Shown piece after piece: positions 34,606-43,253 of a stretch of 64,000 nt of DNA (the first letter of the stretch is position 1; every line of letters starts with the position of its first letter). The stretch lies in assembly GCA_023388535.1 (NCBI GenBank), contig JAEWFZ010000038.1, positions 1 through 64,000 of the forward strand, in the 5' to 3' direction. The notes beneath the pieces are model-generated. The model had not been told where the DNA came from. It did not search any database and saw only the letters and a program-made list of their open reading frames with translations. The translations under genes were made by a program, and so were the position numbers. This stretch comes from Bacillota bacterium (GTDB taxonomy: Bacteria; Bacillota_I; Bacilli_A; Erysipelotrichales; Erysipelotrichaceae).

Positions 34606-35619
34606 ATGGCTACAATAAAAGACATCGCAAAATTAGCAGGGGTATCTCCTGCCACCGTCTCTAGAGTTTTAAATCGTGATGAGACAATTAGTGTTAAGGA
34701 TGAAACCAGAGAAAACATCCTAAATGCAGCGGCTCAACTGCAGTATAAGCCGCGCCGCAAACTTCGTACAAACCTCCGCACCAGAGTCGCATTAGTACAA
34801 TGGATATCTTCCTATGAAGAAGTCGAAGACCCCTATTACTACGCACTCCGTTTGGCGGTTGAAAACTATTTTCTCAAACATAAGATCGAAGTCACTCGTT
34901 TCTACAAAGAAAACATGTCCGATATTTTTGAAGATAAGTCCGTGGACGGCATCATATGCTTAGGCAAATTTTCATTAAAACAAGCGGCTCAGCTTTATGA
35001 CGTAAACGAAGCCTTAGTCTTTGTCGATGCTAATCCAAATCAACGGATCTACAATTCAGTCAGTAGTGATCTAGGTCAAGCGACCACGCGAGTAATCGAC
35101 TATTTAAAGGCTAAAGGGCATCACAAGCTAGCGTATATCGGGGGTCGAGAGCTTTTAGGGCCAGAACAAGAATTTTATCTCGACAAACGCGAAAAGACCT
35201 TTATTGAGGTAGTTGAAGAAGATGTGGACTTAAAGACTTCTAACGGCCAAGTTTATATCGGTCACTTTAATGCACAAACCGGGTATGACATGATGGCTAA
35301 AATTATTGATAGCGATCATCCCGCTACGGCCATTATCTGTGCATCAGACAGTATAGCGATGGGGGCTTTGCGAGCGATAAATGAATTGTCAAAAGAGAAA
35401 GATTATTTTTCTGTTGTTGGTTATAACGATATTGCTAGCGCTAAGTTTTTCAATCCACCGCTTACTACGATTCGGATTGATACGAAATATATGGGAGAAA
35501 CGGGAGCTCGTTTGTTGAAACAGATCATCGAAAAGAAACCTTCTGTGCCGGTTCAAATTTCAATGCAAACAAAATTAATCGAAAGACAGTCGGTTTTTGA
35601 AATAAATAGTAAACTTTGA
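34606..35619 (+). CDS. LacI/GalR-family transcriptional regulator of the galactose operon
   Basis: 337 aa. N-terminal helix-turn-helix TIKDIAKLAGVSPATVSRVL (3-22) with a hinge helix near 45-60, then a periplasmic-binding-protein-like sugar sensor (DGIICLGKF, CASDSIAMGALRAI, VVGYNDIASAKF). The operator TAGTAAATATTTACTA occurs in its own promoter and just before mglB. It most likely represses both and is released by galactose or a derivative. GAGGG precedes the ATG. The gene name galR would be inference. Confidence 0.92.
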   Translation: MATIKDIAKLAGVSPATVSRVLNRDETISVKDETRENILNAAAQLQYKPRRKLRTNLRTRVALVQWISSYEEVEDPYYYALRLAVENYFLKHKIEVTRFYKENMSDIFEDKSVDGIICLGKFSLKQAAQLYDVNEALVFVDANPNQRIYNSVSSDLGQATTRVIDYLKAKGHHKLAYIGGRELLGPEQEFYLDKREKTFIEVVEEDVDLKTSNGQVYIGHFNAQTGYDMMAKIIDSDHPATAIICASDSIAMGALRAINELSKEKDYFSVVGYNDIASAKFFNPPLTTIRIDTKYMGETGARLLKQIIEKKPSVPVQISMQTKLIERQSVFEINSKL

Positions 35620-35629
35620 ATGAAACTTG

Positions 35630-35658
35630 TTGACAAAAGCGCTTACATTGATTAAGAT
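35630..35658 (+). promoter_or_regulatory. mglBAC-galMK promoter with cre-like site
   Basis: TTGACA (35630-35635), a 17-nt spacer and TAAGAT (35653-35658). Overlapping it, CAAAAGCGCTTACA (35634-35647) matches the CcpA cre consensus TGWAANCGNTNWCA at 12 of 14 positions, including the central AAGCGCTT. This suggests glucose repression of galactose uptake. Confidence 0.72.
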
Positions 35659-35669
35659 TGAGATACTAG

Positions 35670-35685
35670 TAGTAAATATTTACTA
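35670..35685. promoter_or_regulatory. operator upstream of mglB
   Basis: The palindrome TAGTAAATATTTACTA is identical to the core of the operator at 34562-34579. It lies just downstream of the predicted transcription start, so a bound regulator would act as a roadblock. Confidence 0.85.
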
Positions 35686-35713
35686 GAATTTAGTTCAAGA
35701 AAGGAAGAACGAA

Positions 35714-36841
35714 ATGAAAAATTTATTTAAATTGTTTCTAATGGCTATCGTTGCTGCAGTTCTAATTAGCTGTGGTCCAACTCAAAAACCAGAAGAAACA
35801 AAAACTCCTGATCCGGTTCAGACCCCATCAGAAACTGAAACTGAACCTACCACAGGTAAAACCTACAAAATTGGGGTAGCAATTTACCAATACGACGACA
35901 ACTTCATGACCCTATACCGTAATGAGCTTGTAAAATACTTCAAAGAATTAGAAGCTGACGGAAACAAATACGAAGTTGAAATGGTTGACTCCGCCAATGA
36001 TGCAGCCAAACAAACCGAGCAACTCAATAACTTTATTGCTCAAAAATATGACCTTATAATTGCTAACTTAGTTGAGCCTGAAGGGGCGGACGTATTCTTA
36101 CAAAGTGCTAAGGAAGCCGATGTTCCAGTCGTTCTCATTAACCGTGAACCTGGTGTCGAAACTTTAGAAATCTTCCCTGGAAAAACCACCTATGTTGGTG
36201 TTGACGCTCGTCAATCTGGTGCTTACATGGGAGAAATCATCGCTGCTCTTCCAGATAAGGGAGACCTCAATAATGACGGTGTTGTTAAATACGTAATGGT
36301 AGTTGGAGATACCGCTAACGTTGATGCGAAACAAAGAACCCAATATTCTATTGAAAAATTAGAAGAAACCATCAAAACTGAGCGTTTAGGGCCAGCTCTA
36401 CGCGCTAACTGGAAAGCTGAAGAAGCTCAACCGCTGGTTGCTAACGCTTTAGCTCAATTCGGTGACCAAATCGAAGTTATCATCGCTAATAATGATGGTA
36501 TGGGCCTAGGTGCTCTACAATCGATTGAAGCTGCAGGACGTAAAGTCGGTGAAGATATTTACTTAGTATCCGTTGACGCGATTCCTGAGGTTCTTGAGCA
36601 AGTTCTTGCTGGTACTTACACCGGTACTGTTCTAAATGACCACTATAACCAATCACATACAGCAGCTGATGTTGCACTTAAACTTCTTAAGGGTGAAACG
36701 GTCGAACCTTATTACTGGCACGACTATGTAAAAGTAGTAACTGAAAAAGATGCTGAACTCGTTCGTAAAGACTATCGTACAGAAACGATTGAACAATACA
36801 AAGAACGCATGAAAGACATTAACGACGTAGAAATCGAATAG
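35714..36841 (+). CDS. mglB: galactose/glucose ABC transporter, substrate-binding lipoprotein
   Basis: 375 aa. Lipoprotein signal ends at the LISC lipobox (Cys20), followed by a Pro/Glu/Thr linker to about 47, then a sugar-binding domain. The MglB-type calcium loop is recognisable (DLNNDGVVK). Later NNDGMGLGALQSIE and GTVLNDHYNQ match the galactose/glucose-binding family. It is tethered to the outer face of the membrane and feeds MglAC. Strong AAGGAAG site. A stable hairpin separates it from mglA. Confidence 0.94.
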   Translation: MKNLFKLFLMAIVAAVLISCGPTQKPEETKTPDPVQTPSETETEPTTGKTYKIGVAIYQYDDNFMTLYRNELVKYFKELEADGNKYEVEMVDSANDAAKQTEQLNNFIAQKYDLIIANLVEPEGADVFLQSAKEADVPVVLINREPGVETLEIFPGKTTYVGVDARQSGAYMGEIIAALPDKGDLNNDGVVKYVMVVGDTANVDAKQRTQYSIEKLEETIKTERLGPALRANWKAEEAQPLVANALAQFGDQIEVIIANNDGMGLGALQSIEAAGRKVGEDIYLVSVDAIPEVLEQVLAGTYTGTVLNDHYNQSHTAADVALKLLKGETVEPYYWHDYVKVVTEKDAELVRKDYRTETIEQYKERMKDINDVEIE

Positions 36842-36870
36842 TTTAATTTTTCAGGCAAAGTAAAAAGACT

Positions 36871-36900
36871 AATCAAGTGTGCCTTTTGGCACACTTGATT
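36871..36900 (+). other. stable intercistronic hairpin between mglB and mglA
   Basis: AATCAAGTGTGCC pairs perfectly (13 bp) with GGCACACTTGATT around TTTT. No run of T follows, so it is more likely a 3' stabiliser of the mglB message, or a partial terminator, than a full stop. It would give more binding protein than ATPase and permease. Confidence 0.75.
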
Positions 36901-36925
36901 GCTATTATTGATTAGAGGAGAGCCA

Positions 36926-38428
36926 ATGAGTAACTATGTATTAGAAATGATAGATCTGGATAAAGCTTTTCCCGGGGTACAAGCGTTGGACAAGGTTCAA
37001 TTGCACGTTAAACCAGGTACCGTTCACGCGTTAATGGGCGAAAACGGCGCTGGTAAATCGACCTTGATGAAATGTTTATTTGGCATTTATCAAAAAGATG
37101 GCGGTGAAATCAAAGTCGATGGACAGGTGGTCAATTTTAAAGATTCTAAAGATGCTTTAGATCATGGCGTCGCCATGATTCACCAAGAACTCCAACCAAT
37201 TCGAATGATGACCATTGCCGAAAATATTTTCCTTGGCCAATATCCCAAAAACAGATTTGGGCTGGTCGATCATCATCGAATGAACGAAGAAACAAAGAAG
37301 TATTTAGATGAAATTGGATTTGATATCGATCCAAGAACGCTTTTAAATGAAGTGACAGTTTCGCAAATGCAGTCGGTAGAAATCGCAAAAGCCATTTCTC
37401 ATCATGCGAAAATTGTTATTATGGATGAACCTTCATCCTCGTTGACAGCTAATGAAGTTGAGAAATTATTTGAGATTATTGGTGATTTACGCTCGAGAGG
37501 GGTAGCTGTCATTTATATCTCTCATAAGATGGATGAAATCTTGCGTATTTCAGATGAAGTAACGATATTACGTGATGGTCAATACGTCGGTACTTGGCCA
37601 GCAAGTGAACTAACCAATGATTTAATCATTAAGCACATGGTTGGTCGTGAATTAAAATCACTATTTCCACCACGTGTGAGCCGTGCTTCAGAAGAAGTCG
37701 TTTTAAAAGTTGAAAATTTTACTTCTCCTAATCCACTTTCATTTAAAGATTGTAGTTTCGAATTAAGAAAAGGAGAAATTTTGGCTGTAGGTGGTCTTGT
37801 TGGTGCACAACGTACCGAGCTGATGGAAGCCATCTATGGTATTCGTGCACACGAAGGAGGTTCTGTCGAAGTCGATGGTAGACCGGTTGTAATCAATCGA
37901 CCTCAGGACGCTATCGCTCATGGTATCGCCTTGTTAACCGAAGATCGCCGTGGTAGTGGTATCTTTGGCGTTTTATCGGTGGAAGATAATGTAGCCATCG
38001 CCTCAGTAGATCAATATGTAAAAACTGGTTTATTACAATTATCTGAAATTGCGGAAGTGGTTAATCAAAGCATCGAAACCTTAAGCATTCGGACGCCAAG
38101 TCCAAAAACGCTGATTCAATATCTGTCGGGTGGTAATCAACAAAAAGTAATTATTGCTCGTTGGTTAGCAAATAACCCAGACATTATGATATTGGACGAG
38201 CCGACCCGTGGTATTGATGTCGGTGCCAAATATGAAATTTATCAGATCATTGGGGATTTGGTAGAAGCTGGTAAAAGTGTCATCATGGTAACTTCCGAGA
38301 TGGCTGAGTTAATTGGTTTCTCCGATCGAATTATGGTCATGTGTGAAGGACGCATTTCTGGTTTTCTTGATTCCGCTGATGCAACGCAAGAAAAAGTCAT
38401 GGAACTAGCGACGAAATATATGAAGTAG
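36926..38428 (+). CDS. mglA: galactose/methyl galactoside ABC transporter, ATP-binding protein
   Basis: 500 aa from the ATG at 36926 with GAGGAG. Two fused ABC domains: the first has Walker A GENGAGKST and Walker B VIMDEPSSSL. The second has a degenerate P-loop (GLVGAQRTEL) but a good signature LSGGNQQKV and LDEPTRGIDVG. This asymmetry is normal for MglA/RbsA. It energises galactose import with MglB and MglC. Confidence 0.95.
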   Translation: MSNYVLEMIDLDKAFPGVQALDKVQLHVKPGTVHALMGENGAGKSTLMKCLFGIYQKDGGEIKVDGQVVNFKDSKDALDHGVAMIHQELQPIRMMTIAENIFLGQYPKNRFGLVDHHRMNEETKKYLDEIGFDIDPRTLLNEVTVSQMQSVEIAKAISHHAKIVIMDEPSSSLTANEVEKLFEIIGDLRSRGVAVIYISHKMDEILRISDEVTILRDGQYVGTWPASELTNDLIIKHMVGRELKSLFPPRVSRASEEVVLKVENFTSPNPLSFKDCSFELRKGEILAVGGLVGAQRTELMEAIYGIRAHEGGSVEVDGRPVVINRPQDAIAHGIALLTEDRRGSGIFGVLSVEDNVAIASVDQYVKTGLLQLSEIAEVVNQSIETLSIRTPSPKTLIQYLSGGNQQKVIIARWLANNPDIMILDEPTRGIDVGAKYEIYQIIGDLVEAGKSVIMVTSEMAELIGFSDRIMVMCEGRISGFLDSADATQEKVMELATKYMK

Positions 38429-38438
38429 GAGAACGATT

Positions 38439-39455
38439 ATGAGAAGGCAATTTAATCTTAAAGACTTTTTAATTAACAACGCGCTAGTATTAGTCGTATT
38501 AGTCATGGTCATTTACACCGGTTTTATAGCGGATGGTTTTATGACCTTTGGTAACCTAAACAATATTTTATCCAACGTATCAGTACGTTATATTATTGCG
38601 TTAGGGGTTTCGGGTATTTTGATTATTCGCGGCACGGACTTATCCGCCGGACGAATCGTAGGGATTTCCTCGGTCGTCGCTGGTAGTTTATTACAAGTTC
38701 AAGGGGCTTCTGGAAAATTGTTTCCTAATTTAGCCACTCAAAACGTCGTCGTTGCGTTATTAGCAGCGGTTATTGTTGCGATGATTTTTGGTATTTTGAA
38801 CGGTTTAATTGTTTCACTATTACATGTTCCAGCTTTTATCGCTACTTTGGGGATGCAGATTACCATTTATGGTCTAAATTTATTATTAACTAAATCGCGC
38901 CCTATCGGTTCGTTTACACCAGCCACCGGCGATAAGACCATATTTATCCGTATAGGAACGGAAGGCATAACCTTATTTGGTGGTTTAAGAATTCCATATT
39001 TATTCTTCTTTGCTTTAGTTATAGCTATCTTTATGTATGTTTTATACAACCACACCAAGCACGGGAAATACATGTATGCTATTGGTGGTAACGAAGTAGC
39101 AGCTGAAGTTTCCGGGGTTAATACCGTAAGAACAAAGATTTTGATTTTCACTCTAGGCTCTATTCTCTATGGAATTGCTGGTTTCTTAATGTCAGCCAAA
39201 ACCGGTGTTACTACCGTTAACATGGGACAAGGCTACGAGCTAGAAGCGATCGCTTCTTCAACCATTGGAGGTGTTTCCACGGCTGGTGGCGTTGGTACCG
39301 TTCAAGGAGTTTTACTAGGGGTATTAACCTTCGAAATGTTAAAGACAGTTTTACAATTTCTTAAGGTTAATGTTAATATGACTTATGTAGTACAAGGGAT
39401 TGTTATTATTGTAGCGGTCGCCTTAGACGTACGTAAAACTCTAACTAAGAAATAA
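38439..39455 (+). CDS. mglC: galactose/methyl galactoside ABC transporter, permease
   Basis: 338 aa with about 8-10 membrane helices. Family signatures: GTDLSAGRIVGISSVVAG, GLIVSLLHVPAFIATLGM, YAIGGNEVAAEVSGVN (the ATPase-contact EAA-like loop) and STIGGVSTAGGVGTVQG. It forms the channel for galactose. AGGAG site, 10 bp after mglA. Confidence 0.95.
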   Translation: MRRQFNLKDFLINNALVLVVLVMVIYTGFIADGFMTFGNLNNILSNVSVRYIIALGVSGILIIRGTDLSAGRIVGISSVVAGSLLQVQGASGKLFPNLATQNVVVALLAAVIVAMIFGILNGLIVSLLHVPAFIATLGMQITIYGLNLLLTKSRPIGSFTPATGDKTIFIRIGTEGITLFGGLRIPYLFFFALVIAIFMYVLYNHTKHGKYMYAIGGNEVAAEVSGVNTVRTKILIFTLGSILYGIAGFLMSAKTGVTTVNMGQGYELEAIASSTIGGVSTAGGVGTVQGVLLGVLTFEMLKTVLQFLKVNVNMTYVVQGIVIIVAVALDVRKTLTKK

Positions 39456-39479
39456 GCATATAAAAAACGAGGAGGGCTT

Positions 39480-40481
39480 ATGATTACGGTAAAGAAAGCG
39501 TTCAAACATAAGAATCAACAAGTTTATGAAATCCATATGGCTAATGAAACCATTAGTTGTAAGTTTTTAAGCTTGGGAGCCACACTGACTCATTTTTCAA
39601 AAGCAAATGGAGATAACATTGTTGTTTCCTATAAAAATCCTAAACAGTATACGAATAATGAGGTCTATTTAGGATCAACTATTGGGCCGTTAGCGGGAAG
39701 AACCAAGGATGGAAAATTTAACGTCGATGGCGTGGAATATCAATTGGATTTAAATGATGGGGCGAACCATTTACACGGAGGTAAATCCGGTCTTCATACG
39801 CACAATTTCGCTTACTTATATGAAGATGATGAGAAGTTCCCTTCGCTAGTTTTTACCGATACCATCGATCATAGCGAAAGTGGTTATCCAGGTTCGATAA
39901 CGTATAACATTAGCTATCGCTTAGTAGCGAATACCTTAATCGTTAACTTAAAAGCCTTTCCAGATACCAAAACAGCCATTAATTTGACGACCCATGCTTA
40001 CTTCAATTTATCCGAAGAAGATACCATCCTTAATCACTTATTGCAGATCGATAGCAATCAGGTGGTAAAGCTGGATGATAACTATGTGCCTAGTCAGGAA
40101 TTGATTCGAGTTCAAAATACCGCTTTTGATTTTAGAACAGGACAAACTATTGGTGAACGGATAAAAAAAGGTCACGAACAATTTAACTTAACACGCAGCA
40201 TTGATCATCCTTATCTTTTAGGAGACAAACGCTCGATTGTTTTATTTGATTCACAATCGAAACAATCGTTATCGATTAATACCACCGCACCTGTTTGTGT
40301 TATTTATCTAGCGAATTTCTTTGATGAATCGTTCGAAAGCGAAAGACATCAAAAAGCAAAAAACCAAGCCGGCATTGCGATTGAGCCGAGTGATTTACCA
40401 AATGGTATTAACCTAGATGATGATTTAGTTTATGGTCCAGATAAGCCATTTGACCAAACCACTTGGTACACGCTTACTTAG
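39480..40481 (+). CDS. galM: aldose 1-epimerase (galactose mutarotase)
   Basis: 333 aa, the usual length. Interconverts beta- and alpha-D-galactose so that GalK can use it. STIGPLAGRTKDGKF near residue 63 and LHGGKSGLH holding one catalytic His. TTHAYFNL holds the second His, and AIEPSDLPNG holds the catalytic Glu. GAGGAGG before the ATG. In operon with mglC and galK. Confidence 0.93.
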   Translation: MITVKKAFKHKNQQVYEIHMANETISCKFLSLGATLTHFSKANGDNIVVSYKNPKQYTNNEVYLGSTIGPLAGRTKDGKFNVDGVEYQLDLNDGANHLHGGKSGLHTHNFAYLYEDDEKFPSLVFTDTIDHSESGYPGSITYNISYRLVANTLIVNLKAFPDTKTAINLTTHAYFNLSEEDTILNHLLQIDSNQVVKLDDNYVPSQELIRVQNTAFDFRTGQTIGERIKKGHEQFNLTRSIDHPYLLGDKRSIVLFDSQSKQSLSINTTAPVCVIYLANFFDESFESERHQKAKNQAGIAIEPSDLPNGINLDDDLVYGPDKPFDQTTWYTLT

Positions 40482-40491
40482 AGGAGAATTT

Positions 40492-41670
40492 ATGATAGAA
40501 AAAAGATTAAAAGCAACGTTTTCAGAAGTCTATGGACGCGATCCAGAGCGCTTATTTTTTGCTCCAGGTCGGATTAATTTAATCGGTGAACATATTGATT
40601 ACAACGGTGGCTATGTATTCCCTTGCGCCATCACCTACGGAACCTATGGTTATGTCCGTGAACGAGACGATAGAAAAGTTCGTTTCTTTTCGAATAATTT
40701 CGCTGATTTAGGCGTTATTGAAATTGATTTAGAGGATTTGTCCCGTAAAGATTCCCAACATTGGGCTAATTATACGGTCGGTGTCTTAAAGATAATCGAA
40801 GATGAAGGTTATCGTTTACCCCATGGGTTTGATATCGCTTATGAAGGCAATATTCCTAACGGTGCTGGACTTTCTAGTTCCGCTTCCATAGAAATACTAA
40901 CTTGTTGGATGGTTAATACCCTCTTTGATTTTGGTATTTCCATGGTTACTTGTGCCTTATTGTGCAAGCGCGTTGAGAATGATTTCATGGGCGTCAGTAC
41001 CGGCATCATGGATCAATTCATCGTCGGTATGGGTAAAAAGGATACCGCCTTATTACTCGATACAGCAACTTTAGATTATAAAGAAATACCGGTTGTCCTT
41101 GAAGGCAAATCAATTGTCATCATGAATACCAATAAAGTACGTGGTTTAACCGATTCAAAATACAACGAACGTTATGCGGAATGCCAAGAGGCGTTACGTC
41201 GAATTAAAGAAGTAAATCCAGATTTAATGGCTTTGTGTGAATTGACGGTCCATGATCTTAACTATATCCGTCCAATTATTGATAATGATCGTTTATATCG
41301 TCGTGCTAAACATGCGATTTTAGAAAACGATCGTACGATCCGTGGTGCGGAAATGCTTAAGGAAGGCAATGTGATGGCTTTCGGTCGTTTGATGAACGAA
41401 TCCCATCGTTCCCTACAATTTGATTACGAAGCGACCGGAGTCGAATTAGATACTCTGGTTGAAACCGCATGGCAGCTTCCTCAAACCGTTGGAGCTCGGG
41501 TTACGGGTGCCGGTTTTGGTGGATGCGCTATAGCGATCGTCAAAGATGAGGGCATTGAAGAATTCATCGAAATGGTTGGAAAAATCTATGAAAACAAAAT
41601 AGGTTACAAAGCCGATTTCTACGTCGCCCACATTGGCGATGGCACTAAAGAGATAGAGATTAACGAATAA
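40492..41670 (+). CDS. galK: galactokinase
   Basis: 392 aa from the ATG at 40492, which has GAGGAG; a longer open frame reaches into galM but lacks a ribosome site. Phosphorylates galactose at C1. Galactokinase signature GRINLIGEHIDYNGG (26-40), ATP loop PNGAGLSSSAS, GIMDQF holding the catalytic Asp, and GARVTGAGFGGCA. It is the last gene of the regulon. galT and galE, needed to finish the Leloir route, are not in the window. Confidence 0.96.
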   Translation: MIEKRLKATFSEVYGRDPERLFFAPGRINLIGEHIDYNGGYVFPCAITYGTYGYVRERDDRKVRFFSNNFADLGVIEIDLEDLSRKDSQHWANYTVGVLKIIEDEGYRLPHGFDIAYEGNIPNGAGLSSSASIEILTCWMVNTLFDFGISMVTCALLCKRVENDFMGVSTGIMDQFIVGMGKKDTALLLDTATLDYKEIPVVLEGKSIVIMNTNKVRGLTDSKYNERYAECQEALRRIKEVNPDLMALCELTVHDLNYIRPIIDNDRLYRRAKHAILENDRTIRGAEMLKEGNVMAFGRLMNESHRSLQFDYEATGVELDTLVETAWQLPQTVGARVTGAGFGGCAIAIVKDEGIEEFIEMVGKIYENKIGYKADFYVAHIGDGTKEIEINE

Positions 41671-41677
41671 AATAAAT

Positions 41678-41712
41678 AGCCAACAACGATTCAATCGGAG
41701 AGTTGGCTTTTT
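41678..41712 (+). terminator. terminator of the galactose operon
   Basis: AGCCAAC pairs with GTTGGCT; the loop holds a second CGATT/AATCG pairing; TTTT follows. Confidence 0.88.
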
Positions 41713-41732
41713 GTTTGGTCGTATATAAAAAA

Positions 41733-42914
41733 CTAGATTAAACCTAAGTATGCTAAAACGACACGACCCATTGCTTTTGCGGCGATAGATAAAGAACCTT
41801 CGTTAATATTAAATTTCGGATGATGGTGCGGATAAAACGGACCTTCCGGTTTAGCGCCGACAAAAAAGAAAACCGAAGGGCGCTCTAAGCTATAGTAGGC
41901 AAAATCCTCAGAAGAAGATAAAGGACCACTATCTAAAACGTCATTCAATCCAGCAAAGCGATGTTTCGATAAAGTCTCCACTAATAGATCGGTCAAGTTG
42001 GCGTCGTTATTTACGGCCGGATAATCGTTTTCATAGTCCAATGTGGTTTTACATTTAAAGGTGTTACCGATTCCGGCTACAATTTGTTGAATTTCTGCTT
42101 CAATTAAATCGCCAACCTCTTGTTTCATAAACCTTACATCACCAACCAGAGTGACCGTATCTTTTATAATATTGAACTGACCTTCGCCACGAAAATCACC
42201 GATGGTAATCACTGCGGTTTCAAAAGGATTTAAGCGCCGACTGACGATGGTTTGTAAAGCTACGACCAGATGACTGGCGGCGACAATCGCATCATTCGCT
42301 TCTTGAGGAATGGCACCATGGCCTCCTTTACCCTGAATGGTAATGGAAAACTTGGCACGTGCACTCATGGTCAGTCCGCGATGATAGTAGATATTACCAT
42401 AGTCCATATTGCTAAAAAGGTGTAAGCCAAAAACCGCATCCACTCCAGTTAAGACGCCTTGATCAATCATGGGTTTAGCCCCTCCAGGTGGAACTTCTTC
42501 TGCGGGTTGATGGATCAAGGTAATTTTGCCTACCAAATCTTGTTTTATTTGATTAAGGACATCCGCTAAAATCAATAAATAGGCCGTATGGCCATCATGT
42601 CCACAAGCATGACTTACGCCTGGATTTAGAGAGCTAAACTCTAGACCGGTTTCTTCAAAAATCGGCAAAGCATCAAAGTCCGCTCTTAAAGCAATATTCT
42701 TACCCGGTTTTAACGTATCAATGACTACCTTTAACCCATAGCCCTCTTTAAAGGTCTGAACCGGTAAGCCTAAATTTTGATAATAGGATTTAATATAATT
42801 ATGAGTTTCAGTTTCCTGAAAAGAAAGTTCGGGATGTTGATGTAAATAGCGACGGATGGATATTAATTGTGGTTGCTTTTCATCAATTAATCGATCTAAA
42901 GTTTCTAAAAGCAT
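41733..42914 (-). CDS. M20-family metallo-amidohydrolase
   Basis: 393 aa. Metal-binding motifs of the M20D group: ALRADFDALP, HACGHDGHTA, QPAEEVPPGGAK, and a late His near SSSEDFAYY. The dimerisation domain inserts near 185-300 (KGGHGAIPQ). Relatives remove acyl groups from N-acyl amino acids or hippurate; the substrate is not predictable. Reads leftward between two rightward operons. AGGAGAA precedes the ATG. Confidence 0.92.
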   Translation of the reverse strand: MLLETLDRLIDEKQPQLISIRRYLHQHPELSFQETETHNYIKSYYQNLGLPVQTFKEGYGLKVVIDTLKPGKNIALRADFDALPIFEETGLEFSSLNPGVSHACGHDGHTAYLLILADVLNQIKQDLVGKITLIHQPAEEVPPGGAKPMIDQGVLTGVDAVFGLHLFSNMDYGNIYYHRGLTMSARAKFSITIQGKGGHGAIPQEANDAIVAASHLVVALQTIVSRRLNPFETAVITIGDFRGEGQFNIIKDTVTLVGDVRFMKQEVGDLIEAEIQQIVAGIGNTFKCKTTLDYENDYPAVNNDANLTDLLVETLSKHRFAGLNDVLDSGPLSSSEDFAYYSLERPSVFFFVGAKPEGPFYPHHHPKFNINEGSLSIAAKAMGRVVLAYLGLI

Positions 42915-43038
42915 AATAGTTCTCCTTTACTCTATTTTACCTGAAGCCGATTAAGCTTTGTTAATATCGTTTCACTTAGTGATTTAATCTCGATTAGCTT
43001 AGCTATATAAAAAGAAATGAATTTGGTATAATAGCCAT
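42915..43038. other. intergenic gap with metG -10 element
   Basis: Between the divergent M20 and metG units. It holds TGG-TATAAT (hexamer 43027-43032) for the metG leader, with predicted start at 43039. I see no convincing -35 and no other feature. Confidence 0.6.
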
Positions 43039-43237
43039 ACAAGTAGATAAAAAGAGCCTATTCAAGATTTTCACAGAGAGGAAGTGGCGGCTGAAAACTT
43101 CTAAAATCAGAAATAGGGTATGATTTTATCCAATACTGCTAAAAAGAGCCGTTTCTACGCGTTAAGTAGTTGAGAGCACGTCTGTGAAGTAAGGTGGTAA
43201 CGCGCGTTTAGCGTCCTTATAGTTAGACGTTTTTTTA
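43039..43237 (+). promoter_or_regulatory. T-box riboswitch, methionine-specific, upstream of metG
   Basis: T-box sequence AAGGTGGTAACGCG at 43191-43204. The antiterminator pairs TAAGG (43190-43194) with CCTTA (43215-43219). The competing terminator is AGCGTC/GACGTT (43210-43231) plus a T run. Upstream are an AGAGAG element and an ATG specifier at 43120-43122. Uncharged tRNA-Met should turn on metG and the following SDR gene. Confidence 0.9.
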
Positions 43238-43253
43238 TGGAAGGAAGGTATAT

